Shown here in pieces: positions 1 to 10,637 of a stretch of DNA of 64,000 nt. The notes under the pieces were generated by a model. That model searched no databases and was not told the origin of the DNA. It was given only the letters and a program-made list of their open reading frames with translations. A program made the translations under genes and the position numbers. The stretch is from Polyporus tsugae (taxonomy: Eukaryota > Basidiomycota > Agaricomycetes > Polyporales > Polyporaceae). Every line of letters begins with the position of its first letter. The first letter of the stretch is position 1. Location: assembly GCA_024305745.1 (NCBI GenBank), contig JAHRBS010000003.1:1674001-1738000 (forward strand). Reading direction: 5' to 3'.

Positions 1-767
1 AGCTGGATGGATGTAAGCTTAAAGTAGGCGGTGGGTCCTTCGGGGAGGTTCACCACGGTCAAAGCATCTGGGCTGCTATGTAAACGGTTTCGTTCCGCAT
101 GATGACTACTTTGGAAACTTACTAGGCGTTTTCATATCCTCGTTCACGACCACAAGATGGGAGTAACCTCGATTCGCAGCCCAGCCCGCAATCCTTCCCA
201 TCTCGAAACCCTTGCCCTTCTTCCTCCTAATGAATTCTGCTCCCGGAAACACTCCGACGAGCTCATCGCAGAAGTCATACGTCAGGCGCGTTGCCTTTGG
301 CGAAGTCGTGACCAGGACTTTTGGTGGGAGGCTGGGGTCGAGAACACCAGAGAAGTACTCGGCGAAAGGGTCAGCGGCAATGTCGGCAGCGGACTCATCT
401 TGAGGTTGGACAGCCGGTTGCGATGCCGTATCTCCGTCTTGAGCGAGCGTGGAAGGACCGGCTTCGGCGTCGGTGTTAGGATTCGCCGTGAGCATGGATG
501 GGTCATATTCGCGAGTATTATCGAGCGTGCGCGGCACATTCTGCGCAAGACGCTTCTGTAAACGTGAGGGATGTTCAAAACATATCTCTCGTGTACCGTT
601 CGTGGGTAACGTACTTTCTTGACGAGAGGGTCATCGGCCTCCGCCTTCGCCTGAGCAAGCCTCTTTTGCAGCTTGCCTTGCCGCTTCTCCTTCTTTTGCT
701 TGCGGGCAATCTCCTCGCGCTTGATTTTATTTTTGATGGAGGACGGCTCAAATCGACCAGAGGGCAT
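1..767 (-). CDS. RPF1: Ribosome production factor 1 (Brix domain), 3' end cut by window edge
   Basis: Nucleolar factor for 60S ribosomal subunit assembly (known for the RPF1 family). Exons 767..615, 555..123 and 67..<1, joined by two introns of 59 and 55 bp with GT-AG ends. The N-terminus is very basic (KIK/KRE/KKEKR blocks), followed by RTLDNTREYDPS, which parallels the family's 'IDNQRVYD' segment. An acidic linker comes next, then the start of the Brix domain at PPKVLVTTS, with VVNEDMKTPN and LPEGPTAYFKL. The second intron splits the Asn codon of KTPN. IMP4 is the nearest alternative, but the pre-Brix segment fits RPF1 better. The C-terminal half lies outside the window. The ATG is 203 bp from the ATG of the divergent p24 gene, so a shared promoter is plausible. 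Confidence 0.85.
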
Positions 768-970
768 GGTGGGCGATGTATCAGGACAAGGGGGGGTCGG
801 AGAACGCTGCGAGATCCACAGGCAGCAGCAGGGCAGCAGCCGCGGCTAAGGCCAAGTGGGAAGGGCGGCCAAAATCGAAATCTATAAGCAGAGATCTGGC
901 AGTGAGGCTAGTTCCCACGGTACATCCCTCTTCCTCGTCACGACCACCGACGACCACGACACGTCCCGCC

Positions 971-1828
971 ATGGCCCTCCTGCGGAGGCCCCCTCTTCTT
1001 TCGCTATTTCTGCTCCTGGTGTTCTCCGCTGCTGCCAATGCCCTACACTTCTATCTGGACACCGACGAGAAACGATGTTTCGTTGAGGAGCTTCCAACAG
1101 AGACGATCGTAGAGGGTGTGTGCTATGTGGCACTCCGACGCGACACCCTCTGTACTTATGCCTCCTTCTCGTCCCACAGGACACTACAAGGCCCTCGAGT
1201 GGTCAGAAAGTGATCAGAAGTATATCGAGAACCCTAACCTCGGTATCCTGGTGGAAGTTGACGTGAGTCTCATGACCATACCTTCTCCATACATCCTCAT
1301 ATGCGTTAACTCGCCTCCTACCTGCCCACCGTGTTTATAGGAGCTGGACACTGGGCATAATGTTGTCAAGACCCGCGGGCCCTCGGACGGCCGGTTCACC
1401 TTCACGTCGCACGACTCCGGAGATCACTCCATTTGCCTTTCCAGCAACTACGGCACGTCGTGGTTCTCGACCACCCACATCCGCCTGCACCTCGACATTG
1501 TCATCGGCAAGACGAAAGCGGACGCCGAACACGACCGGTCGCACGTATCTGAGCTGTCCCAGAAACTCCGGGACCTGAACATGAAGCTCGAGGACGTCCA
1601 GCGGGAGCAGCAATATCAGCGCGAGCGCGAGTCTGCGTTCCGCGACCTGAGCGAGTCGACGAACTCGAAGGCTGTATGGTACACCGTGGTGCAGATGAGC
1701 GTGTTGATTGCCACGTGTGCGTGGCAGATGAGGCATCTTAAGGTGAATCCTGGTTCTTGCACTCTGAGGATGACTGACGCTGACTATACAACGAATAGCG
1801 GTTCTTCGAGGAGAGGAAAATGCACTAA
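971..1828 (+). CDS. p24 family cargo receptor, alpha subfamily (ERP1/TMED4/9-like)
   Basis: Type I membrane protein of COPI/COPII vesicles that sorts GPI-anchored and other secretory cargo between ER and Golgi (family knowledge). Exons 971..1115, 1180..1262, 1341..1742 and 1799..1828 give 219 aa. Visible parts: a signal peptide (LLSLFLLLVFSAAANA), a GOLD domain starting LHFYLDTDEKRCFVEELP, a membrane-proximal coiled coil (KLEDVQREQQYQRERE), one membrane segment (VLIATCAWQMRHLK) and a short cytosolic tail RFFEERKMH with the diphenylalanine export signal. The DEKRCF.EE motif and the WQMRHLK..FFE ending are typical of the alpha branch. The last exon encodes only nine residues. The tail lacks a classic KKxx ending, so retrieval may depend on partner p24 proteins. 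Confidence 0.9.
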
Positions 1829-2027
1829 TGCACTAATGCCTGCGCTGTTGATATGACTATATATATTAGGCTATTTCCGAACTGTCGATTCAGTGCATGT
1901 CGATTCAGTGCAGTCTGGTTTTGCGACTTCGAAGGCATACAACTCTACGCTTAAGTAATCTATGTTACAGAAGGATGTGCTACTGGCAGCAGCGGAGAAG
2001 CGTGTTATGGATTTCCGAGTGCCTTCG

Positions 2028-3517
2028 TTAAAGCCGAAGCAGTATCTTTTTACTGAAACCCGTCTCCATCCTAATGAGGGTCTCCTGTAGCTTCTTGGTT
2101 GCAGCCTCGTCGCCCGTTTCGCCGGAGAGGTCCAATATCTCGTGTTCCGGCTCTTTCAGCTGTCGAGTATTGAAGCAGCCACGTCAGTACACGTCAGCTC
2201 GTGCTGCGGACGAAAGTCGCTGACCTTCAACTTGGTGAGCGTTCCCATAAGGTTCTCACGTTGTCGTCGCGAATGGTCCTGGTACCAGCGGTGCTGCCAG
2301 TAGCCGTGGGTACAAAGGTTCTTGAAGATGAACAACGAAGTGGGCAAGGAAAGCGGCCTCTTAGACATGGCTCCATACGAGAGGAGATGGGCGTTCTCGC
2401 CGAGGAACCGTGTCATAGCCGTCGTATCAGGCCCACCCACACAGTTCAGCATAAGCCGTATGGGCTGTTGGATAGAAGAGGTATGTCAAACGCGCTTTCA
2501 AACCAGAGGGACAGAGACTTACTCTCTTGGATGTCCATTGCTTGACATGGTTGACCAATGCCTTGTCTGTTAGCGCCTCGTACGTGAACACATGTGTCGC
2601 GCCGAGTTGGGTGAGGGAGGAAATGAGGTTGTCAAGGCCGGGTCTGCGGTCTTCAATAATAGTCGTCGAAGCTTACTGACAAGGACATACCTGTTGCGGA
2701 CAAAGTTGATGGTTTTGATGCCCCTGCGCGCAGCGATTTGGATTACTGCTTGGCCAACCTTCGAAACGGGGACGATGAGCCGTTGGTGTTATAATCTAGT
2801 TGTTACCTAACCAACCGCGCTATTAGCCCCTGCAAATGTATGGATGTCCTGGTTTAGTCGAAGAACAGGGAGGCCATTACGCGCAAGGTGTTTCACCGTT
2901 TTGTAGCACCCAATCGTCCTCCTTGAGGTCTACGAATTCGTGCAGCATATTATACGCTGTAGCAGGATTCACCTACAAAGATGCATTATGAATACGGAAC
3001 AAGACCGACAGGGGTAGCTCACGGTGATCGTAGCGGCGTTCACTTCACTGAGTCCACTCGCGGGCAACTTGATCACGTCTTCCGCATTGATGGTACGGGT
3101 GGAGGACCAAGTTCCGAACTGAGATTTCCCCAGTGTGACCCAATCTCCTTTCTGGAGGTCTCGGACATTGCTTCCGACATCTACAACCTCGGCAAGACCT
3201 TCATTACCGCCGATGAAGACATCTTGTCCTGCAAGGTGCTGGAGAGCAGGCTTTGCTGGGTACACGCCTTGTATAACGTTTATGTCGGCCGGATTGATTG
3301 GAGAGAGACGGAAGCGAATGCTTATAGAGCCGGGGGGAGGTGGGGGAAAGGGATCATAAGACTGAACTCGGAGGACCTCAGCAGGATTTCCGTTATCGGT
3401 GTAGACCACAGCACGGTTAGCATAGCAAGCGGAGGTGGTTGAGAAGCATCCTTCCTGTATCAAACTCGTCCGCAGAAGAGCCGAGCGCGATAGTCGCGTA
3501 GCATACCGACGAAGCAT
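2028..3517 (-). CDS. ETR1: Mitochondrial trans-2-enoyl-CoA/ACP reductase
   Basis: NADPH-dependent enoyl reductase of mitochondrial type II fatty-acid synthesis (MECR/ETR1 family), needed for lipoate supply and respiration. Exons 3517..3023, 2972..2897, 2829..2816, 2758..2691, 2643..2523, 2464..2225 and 2159..2028 give 381 aa. The N-terminus (MLRRYATRLSRSALLR) is a mitochondrial presequence. The medium-chain reductase fold is visible as SPINPADINVIQGVYP, GNEGLAEVVDVG, the nucleotide-binding NGANSAVGQAVIQ, LNCVGGPDTTAM and SYGAMSKRP. Exon 3 is a 14-nt micro-exon inside the nucleotide-binding motif. The final intron (2224..2160, donor GTCAGC) is the least certain. Without it the frame is lost just before LKEPEHEILDL. 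The gene is head to head with TIM44, with 204 bp between start codons. Confidence 0.9.
2816..2829 (-). other. ETR1: 14-nt micro-exon of ETR1
   Basis: The bases read GGGCTAATAGCGCG on the minus strand and supply residues G-A-N-S-A between LQN and VGQAVIQ. They are flanked by TTTGCAG upstream and GTTGGT downstream. Skipping this exon would shift the frame and destroy the cofactor-binding glycine motif. Confidence 0.75.
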
Positions 3518-3721
3518 GTTTGGGGACTGTGGTAGTCGACGACCAGGGATGGCAGAATCCCGAGCCACCAGTGCCAGGCCCAATGACGCAGTGCCCACCA
3601 GCGCCTCGCCATCCCACGTGGCCGAGTTCCGGGCGCTCAATGCCATTGCCAGAATCTTTGTGCAAAGGCTGACACTTCAAGGTCACCAACACCCTCCTCC
3701 CCGCCAAATCTCTCTCGCCCG

Positions 3722-5429
3722 ATGCTCCCTCGCCATCTGCGCCGCGCGGTCGTGACCCCCGCCGCCCCTGCGCAAATCCGTGCCCTCCTGCTCAGCAGAC
3801 AGTCCCTTCGATCCGTTACTCTCCCTCTCCATCCAGCTGTCTCAGCTCGCGTATCCTCTGCGTCATTCCACTCCTCCACCCGTCGTCAGAATGAACTCCC
3901 CAAATCGCCGTTCCAGACCTTCGTAGAGGTCCTCAAGGAGGAATTGAGGAAAAATAGGGAACTTCAGGACAACGTGAAGCAACTCCAGGGAGATGTGGAG
4001 AAGTTCCAGGACTCAGAGGCCATGAAGCGCGCCAAGGAGGCGTACGAGCGTGCAAGGGTGCGTACGACATGTTGGGGACGCGCATGGGAATGCTGCATCT
4101 GACATATTGGTGTTTGCAGTTGACCTCGAGCATTCAAGAGAACCCTCGACTGCGAGCCGCTGCCGAGGAGCTCCGTAACGCCGGCATCAAGGTCGGTGAC
4201 GCGGTCGGCGAGGCCCTGAGGACTGTGGAAGAGAGCGAGCTCGTGCGCGCGGTATGTGTATCTGTCTTCCGTCCATTCTGTGCACTGAATGTGCTCGTAA
4301 CGTTAGATTTCCCGTGCGTCGGCTGCTGTGTCATCGACCATCGAGAAGACCACTGAGCCAATACGCAACACCGCTGCGTACAAGTCGCTCTCCGATACCA
4401 TCGCAGACGCGCTGGACGACAGTGGTTCCTCGAAGCACGGCGGGTTCGAGGAGAAGGAGGCTCGTCGGAGACGAAGGCAGCTCCGGTTGGCCAAGGCTGG
4501 CAAGGACAGCATGAGTCGTGTCAAGGCGAACCCAGAGTATGTGCCGATAGTTCTCTTTCCAAACAAAATGTCCTCATGTCACATGAACGCGTAGAGCGGG
4601 TCAGGCCATGGTCCTGCACAAGGATTCGCCGCGACAAGAGAAGTGGAACCAGTTGAAGGAGTCGAACCCTCTCCTTCGTCAGTTCGCTGAGCTCAAACAG
4701 CAATATGACGAGAGTGAAAACCCCGTCGTCTCCTCCTTGCGGAGTGTCACTTCTACCATCGGCGGCTGGTTCGATGAGAACGAGAGTGCAATGGTGCACC
4801 GGTACATGAAGGCGATGGACCCCACCTTCAATATTGGCACCTTCGAGCGCGAGCTCCGAGAGTACATCGTTCCCGAAGTCGTCGACGCGTATCTCTGCGC
4901 GGACCGAGAGGCCCTGCAAGCGTGGTGTGGCGAGAAGGTGTGGCCAATACGGTCAACAGACGAGCGCGTCAGCTGATGAGGAGAATAGACCTACAACGTG
5001 CTTTGGGCAACTATGGAGCAATACTTGAAGCAAGGTCTTGTCAGCGACAGCAAGGTCCTCGACATCCGCTCAGTCGAGGTATGTAGTCCCCACCTCTATG
5101 TATGATTTGTGCGCCTCAGTCATGTCTGTATAGATCTTGCACGGCAAGATTCTCGAGGACGAGATTCCTGTCTACGTGGTCACCTTCGCAACGCAAGAAA
5201 TCCTCCTTTTCCGCAACGCGAAGTCAGGTGAGGTCGTGGTCGGTGCCGAAAACCGTGTGGAGCAGTGTCACTACGCTGCTGTCATCACCCGCATCGAGGA
5301 GGAGCTTGACAACGAGCTCACCGGAGGCTGGAAGGTCGTCGAGGTACGTGCCACGGCTTTGAGTAAGCTCTACCTGTAGCTGAGTATTCTTTCTAGATGG
5401 GTCGGAGATCTTCCCGCCAGTACTTGTAG
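3722..5429 (+). CDS. TIM44: Mitochondrial inner-membrane import subunit Tim44
   Basis: Peripheral matrix-side subunit of the TIM23 import motor that tethers mtHsp70 (family knowledge). Exons 3722..4057, 4120..4251, 4307..4536, 4595..4937, 4989..5078, 5134..5343 and 5397..5429 give 457 aa with no frame conflict. Visible parts: an Arg-rich presequence (LPRHLRRAVV to SSTRRQ), a charged coiled-coil region (FVEVLKEELRKNRELQDNVKQL), a middle segment ending EEKEARRRRRQLRLAK, then the Tim44 C-terminal domain (STIGGWFDENESAMVHRYMK; DPTFNIGTFERELREYIVPE; LHGKILEDEIPVYVVTF). The last exon encodes only MGRRSSRQYL. The length matches fungal Tim44. Its divergent neighbour ETR1 is also mitochondrial. Confidence 0.95.
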
Positions 5430-5806
5430 ACCAGTCGCAGTCCTCCCTCAAAAGTTGCTGCCCATCTTGGACTAATCCATACTCAATGCATGCCCCGCTC
5501 ACGTCCACTTACACGCACCCTCACCGCTCATATCTACATAATACCGTACTCACTCGCAATGCTCACTCCGTGTAATCTTAGACAGCACACACGATTGGCA
5601 TGGGGAGGGGTATTACGCTAATCCATTATAGATATCCATTACTACATCCGGGAGGGTTCAACTTTTTGGGGGTAGTCGTCAATGTTTAATGTAAGTCATA
5701 AAGGAAACGGGTATGCCTGGTGATGTCGTCCAAGCGACCCGACATGGGGAGGGTGCTCTATATGAGGGTCTATGTAAGACAAAATCCAAGTACACAAACA
5801 AGTCTG
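5430..5806. other. Convergent 3' intergenic gap (TIM44/CYC3)
   Basis: 377 bp between two convergent stop codons. It should hold both 3' UTRs and polyadenylation sites. No coding signal or repeat was seen. Confidence 0.5.
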
Positions 5807-6738
5807 TCAATGGGTGCTTTGGGAGCTATTACGCGCGTTTTCTTCACGGAATGCCGCCCAGGCATCCTCAGTGGCTGCTTGTATCCGCTGCTTGATGCTT
5901 CCAACACTGTCGAGGGCAGGGCGGACGTCCAGGGAAAAAACGGGGGAGCCATCGGGCTCTGGGGGCGCAGAGTAGTAGTCAATGACATAGCGAACTTCCT
6001 CGCCCCCGTGTCTGCGGACAATCCAGTCGTGACGGTCGAATGGCGGTTCGGAGCTACGGCACTTGTCAGACCCGTTCTCTCGGACACTGATGGGTAGGAC
6101 ACGTACTTGAATCGCGACGGGAGCAGCCACCCCGCCAACAACCAGAAGCGAGCCTTTGGAGACAGCTCCCCAGGACGTCCCTTGAAGCGTGCCAGCTGGG
6201 GCTGGGCCGCAAGACTGCAAAACGCATGAGCAAGGCCAGCAATGCTGAAGAGGATGGACTACTAAAGTACAACTCACGGGTCCTTCTTATGCTCCCACTT
6301 GAGGATCTCCTCCCACGCCTGCTCGTTGAGCCAATTGTGGATCTGCACCATCGTCTCGACGTGCTCCTCCGGCGTCTCCCACCCCTTCCGCACCAGCGCG
6401 TTGTAGAACTGTTGGGGCGAGGGGTACTCCCACTTGGTGCCGCCCTCGTCGCGCGGGATGTTGGACGTCTCGCGCTCGGTCGGGAGCGCGGACAGCTGCT
6501 GCTCGGCGGGCTGCTGCGAGAGCGTAGGCATCTGGTTCAGCGGGTTGACCCCGCCCACGTCGTGCGAGATGGGGCATTGCGCGGGGCCAGAGGAAGAGGA
6601 GGAAGAGGCCGCCGCCACGGGCTTGTCATGGGAGATGGGGCACTTCGCGGGTGCGGACTTGCGTGCTGAGTGATCGATTGGACACTGTGCTGGGGCTGCT
6701 GGAGATGATGCGAGGGACTGGGAAGCTGCCTGGCCCAT
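5807..6738 (-). CDS. CYC3: Holocytochrome c-type synthase (cytochrome c heme lyase)
   Basis: Attaches heme covalently to apocytochrome c in the mitochondrial intermembrane space (HCCS/CYC3 family). Exons 6738..6278, 6214..6107 and 6053..5807 give 271 aa. The N-terminal part has three heme-regulatory CP motifs: CPIDH at about residue 19, then CPISH twice. The catalytic domain follows: NPLNQMP, KWEYPSPQQFYNALVRKGW, VQIHNWLNEQAWEEILKWE with the conserved histidine, PQLARFKGRPGELSPKARFW, PFDRHDWIVRR, EVRYVIDYY and FSLDVRPALDS. Both introns interrupt conserved segments, and the spliced frame restores the family order exactly. A Ser/Ala-rich spacer separates the second and third CP motifs. Whether it acts on cytochrome c, c1 or both cannot be told from sequence. 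Confidence 0.93.
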
Positions 6739-7190
6739 AGCGACGAAGAGGGCGACTCTTAGGTGACAATGGAGCCTTTGAGACGGAGGAGGCGGGACGG
6801 GTGGTGGCCAGGAGGCGAGCGGGAATGGGGTGAGGAGGATACACAACGGAGCAGGACGGAGGAAGTCCAGTCCTAGCCTCAATGCTTTCCGATATGTCCG
6901 GGTGTCACCCACCCACGTGGCACGGCAAAATTAAAATCACCCGCGACTGACCGCCCTCGGGTTGTCTCGGACGAGCTCGCTCGACATTGGGAGTGTTTGA
7001 CCCTGGTTTGACCCCATGAGGACATGTACATATGCGTTACATAAGTTAGGTCAGTGGTACTATTACAACATACACAAAGGTAAGGAGCGATGATGATGAG
7101 TAAGGTCCGTGTGCAGCGATAGCATGAGAGCAATATTGAGCATGTAAGGAGATCGTGTATGAGCAGAGATGCAGTACGTAGAGTGAGAGG
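6739..7190. other. Intergenic, CYC3 promoter and 3' end of unknown gene
   Basis: 452 bp. The left part must contain the CYC3 promoter (minus strand), and the right part the 3' UTR of the downstream minus-strand gene. No other feature was recognised. Confidence 0.4.
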
Positions 7191-9063
7191 TCAATAGCGC
7201 GAGCTTCCACCATCTAGGTGTTCCTCGCCCACCCCACCGAACAACGGTTGTGTTGGATAACGCGAAGCCGCTTTCAGCGGGTTGAACATGCTCGAGTAGC
7301 TGTCCAGTGCCGAGGGTTGCGGTACTGGAAGTGCGGCAAGGAGGGCTGAGGCAGGCGGTGTCGCGGCAAAAGGATCTCGGTCGCCGTTGAGTACAATTTG
7401 GCTAGTTGACGATGGACCGCCGAGGGAGAGCGCAGAAAGTGTCGCGTCGATAGAGCCCGTGGGAGGCCGCCGCCTTCCGAACCCTGGTTTGGGCAGGGAT
7501 GTGCGGAGCGTCGAGCTGAGGTTTGCCATCCCGAACCTACTCTCCTTCTCCTTCTCAGAGAAGGTAAATCCTTGCTTTTCCTTTTTCTTGAAGATGTTCG
7601 TAAACACCTTTTTGAAGTTCCCGGAGGAGACAGGAAAGCGAGGAGGTTTGTCGCTCTTCTCGAAGGCAGTTGACCGGCGAGGCGATGTCCGTGGCGAGGA
7701 TATAGACGTGAACGTGCGGGGAAGGCTAGAGAAAAGGGATGAGATGGAGCTGGAAGCGGAATGACTTGAACGGGGCGATTTAGTGTCGCTCAGGGTCAGC
7801 GATGGGGGACGGCGGGCAGGGGACAGGCCGCCGAATGTAACAGGAGAAGAGAATGGCCGAGGGACTGTGGTCTGTCCGGATGTTGGTCGTGGTCGAGGTG
7901 AAAGGGGCGACTATTCCAACCAAGATCATCATTAGCTTCACTCCTCCACTGGAATTACCGGGCACATACCCGTCGGGGCTGGCCGTTGTCACCGTATGGG
8001 GAATACGCGCTATAGTCTACAATGCTCTTCGACGACCAGCTGTCCTCCGCAGATGTAGGTGTTTCCTGGAGCAACGTGAGCGACCCGCAAACGGAGAGAA
8101 ACGCCGAGAACGCACGTCACCGTAGACCGCGTACGCTCTATGCTTCCTCAGTACGTCCTGTTTACCCCTACGCTCGATGTCATCCGTCCTCTCTGAGAAC
8201 CGGTTCACTGCTCCGACGCTCTGTTTTCTTGACTGTGGCAAACGTGCTTGGAGCAGAACGACGTCGCTCGTGGATAGCTTCAGGGATGGCGGCCGATCTC
8301 GTGGCCGTCGCGCACCCATCGGTGAGGGAGGAACCTCGATTTCCAGCGCCACAAGGGCTTCCGCGACTTCTTCATCGGGGAGATTCGCTGCGGACTCTAT
8401 TATCTCCTTCATGTCGCTTTCCGAGAAGGACGCACGGGGAAGAATGCGGACAGGTGCGAGATTGGCCTGCTGCTCGCCGAATAGTAACGCCTCCACGTAC
8501 TTGCTGAAGTTCGTAAGCTCCGTGGCGACGTCTTGGCAGTCGCTCGCGAAGATGTTGAGTGCCTCAATGACCCAGAACAAAGTGTCCTCGTCCGTGTCGG
8601 CAGGAAGCTGCTCCGAGGGAGCCGCCCGGGACAACGCAGACTCGAGCTCTGAGAACGCGTCGGCCGCAGAGGCGAGTTGGTCGACGACCTCCCACATAGT
8701 GAACACTTCCTGCTCCAACGGCGAGTACTCCGGAAACTCTCCTGGGATAAACACCGGGGTGTTGATCACAGGAATATTTCCTTCGGTATATTCCATCATG
8801 TCGATTGCTTCATCTCCCATGTCCAAAATAGAGCCCAGCGATGGAGGCCGAGGAGGTCGTGGGGGAGCGTTCAATGGGGGCGGTCGGTGAGCAGCGGTGG
8901 GTTCCTTGATAAGGGGAACGTTACTTAGGGGGACAAAGCCGACGGTCGTGGGGGGCAAGCTGATTGAGCGGTTGTGTGAGGGTGTGGTTGGTGTCCGAGG
9001 ATAGCTTCCTGGTGAGCCTGTGTCTTGCGAGCTATAGCAATCGTAAATCCAGAGGTCGTCCAT
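7191..9063 (-). CDS. Unknown Ser/Pro-rich protein, conserved-looking, 5' end uncertain
   Basis: Not recognised. Exons 9063..8116, 8065..7970 and 7910..7191 keep one frame through two introns (50 and 59 bp), giving 587 aa from the first in-frame ATG. The same frame stays open upstream to 9222 without an ATG and reads coding-like (for example EVTECVLNSIAFHGGG and LTRRKTIVSG). An upstream first exon is therefore likely, possibly entering at the CTTTAG acceptor near 9223. Visible parts: a proline-rich stretch (RPPPLNAPPRPPRPPS), an acidic-helical middle with LEQEVFTMWEVVDQLASAADAF and DEDTLFWVIEALNIFASDC, then a long Ser/Pro/Arg-rich tail ending FGGVGEEHLDGGSSRY. A basic patch NIFKKKEKQGF lies in the tail. 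No catalytic motif or membrane segment is visible. A scaffold or regulatory protein is only a guess. Confidence 0.6.
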
Positions 9064-9222
9064 GGTCGCGTCATACTTCGAGTTGACAGATGTGCCCTGC
9101 ACAGACAATGGACTCGAACTGCCGCTGACTATGGTTTTGCGCCTCGTGAGCACACCGCCGCCATGAAACGCAATAGAGTTGAGTACGCACTCGGTGACCT
9201 CTGGCCGGGGTACCGGACATAA

Positions 9223-10637
9223 CTAAAGCGCGACCGATACGGGCTGAATTCCTCCGCTTCGCTTATTGGAGTTAGCAGCGAAACGGCATGCATGGTGGCC
9301 TATAGCGACGGGAAGAAGGGATCGTCGTACTGAATATTGGAAGAGGACCTTGATTTGACGCAACTCAGTTCAATAACCTGGGTTCACTCAATCCCGGAAA
9401 AGCGGCGGTTTCTGCTCACCATGAAAAGCGGTTTGGGTCGTTCGTGTCTGGTTCGCAGGCCAAGTGGCTCCTAAGGAGGTGGAGATGTGGGAGACGAAGG
9501 GAGCGCGTCGGGGCTGGTAAATGGGGAGGCCTCCGAGACGCGCTGCCGTCCATGGTTGCAGTCTTCGCCGCCTCGAACATTATGAGGAGATGGGGAAGGG
9601 GTAGATTGGCGCTAGATCATGTCATGACAATGATGGAATCACCCCCGACGTGAACATTTTGCCGCAAGCACTGTGGCGTCGACTTCCGAGGAGGTCATAC
9701 TTACTTGGGGCAATGTTGACATGACTAGAATCCAGAGGCGCCGCTGCGCATGAAGTCGCAAGACCCTGATTGCGAGACGAGAGCAATTGCAACAAAGTAC
9801 TACATAGTAACTACATGTAAACCAGTCTGCCAATGGGACCTATTACCTAGTACCGCACAGACCCCAGTGCCGGTTTCAAGTCCGAGACCAATATTGCAAG
9901 TCCATGACGTCGATCAGTAGAACGCAGCTAAGTTAGAACGTTAAGTAGACTCTAGAGAACATTCCACAGAGGACCCCAGATCCCCGATTAACGTTTCTGG
10001 CGATCAAATCCATACGCATAAGCACTAGTTTAACTCGGCCATGGCAAGGACTCGCAAGAATACTTATCGCTTCCGCACTTGGAGGAAAAAAGGCTGTAGA
10101 CACGGGCACAAGCGTCTGACACTAGTTGAAGACAGATGCCGCCGGGGTAGTCGACTGGTACGATGCAGTCGAGACCAGTGTTGGAAGTCATGATGAGCCC
10201 TTACCCGAGCCGAGCCGCAGCCATGACTAGCCATTGTTACACTCTGACCGTGTCTGACGTCGACCATCTCACCAGGCCCCGCGCCCGTACTGTATGTAAA
10301 GCCGCCATGAGATCAGTGGCCTCGGTCATACTCTCACGGGGCAACACCGAAGTAGCGTAACATGACAACATCCCGTGGGTAGCAGAAACGTCCAACAGAC
10401 TTTGCGGTCTACGGGTCTGTTTTCCGAGACCGCAGTGCCGCTGCGTGAATACAATGAGCGATCTTGAGAAGCATGATAGTGATACCGCATCCGGCGATTC
10501 TATGTAGCTGACGCCGAGCCAAAGCAACGAGAGACACATCTTGCAGAAGACAGCAAGAACCAACTATTTAGGTTAATGGTAAGGTTCAAAGAGACACAAG
10601 GCGGTCAACCACCCATGGCACAGAAGCAGACGTACAA
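9223..10637. other. 1.4-kb intergenic region without supported gene
   Basis: Only short overlapping reading frames occur, with no recognisable motif. The left end probably holds the promoter and perhaps the first exon of the unknown gene. An ATG directly followed by GTGAGC on the minus strand near 9420 is a candidate start-only exon. The right end is the 3' side of NUP53. Confidence 0.4.
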
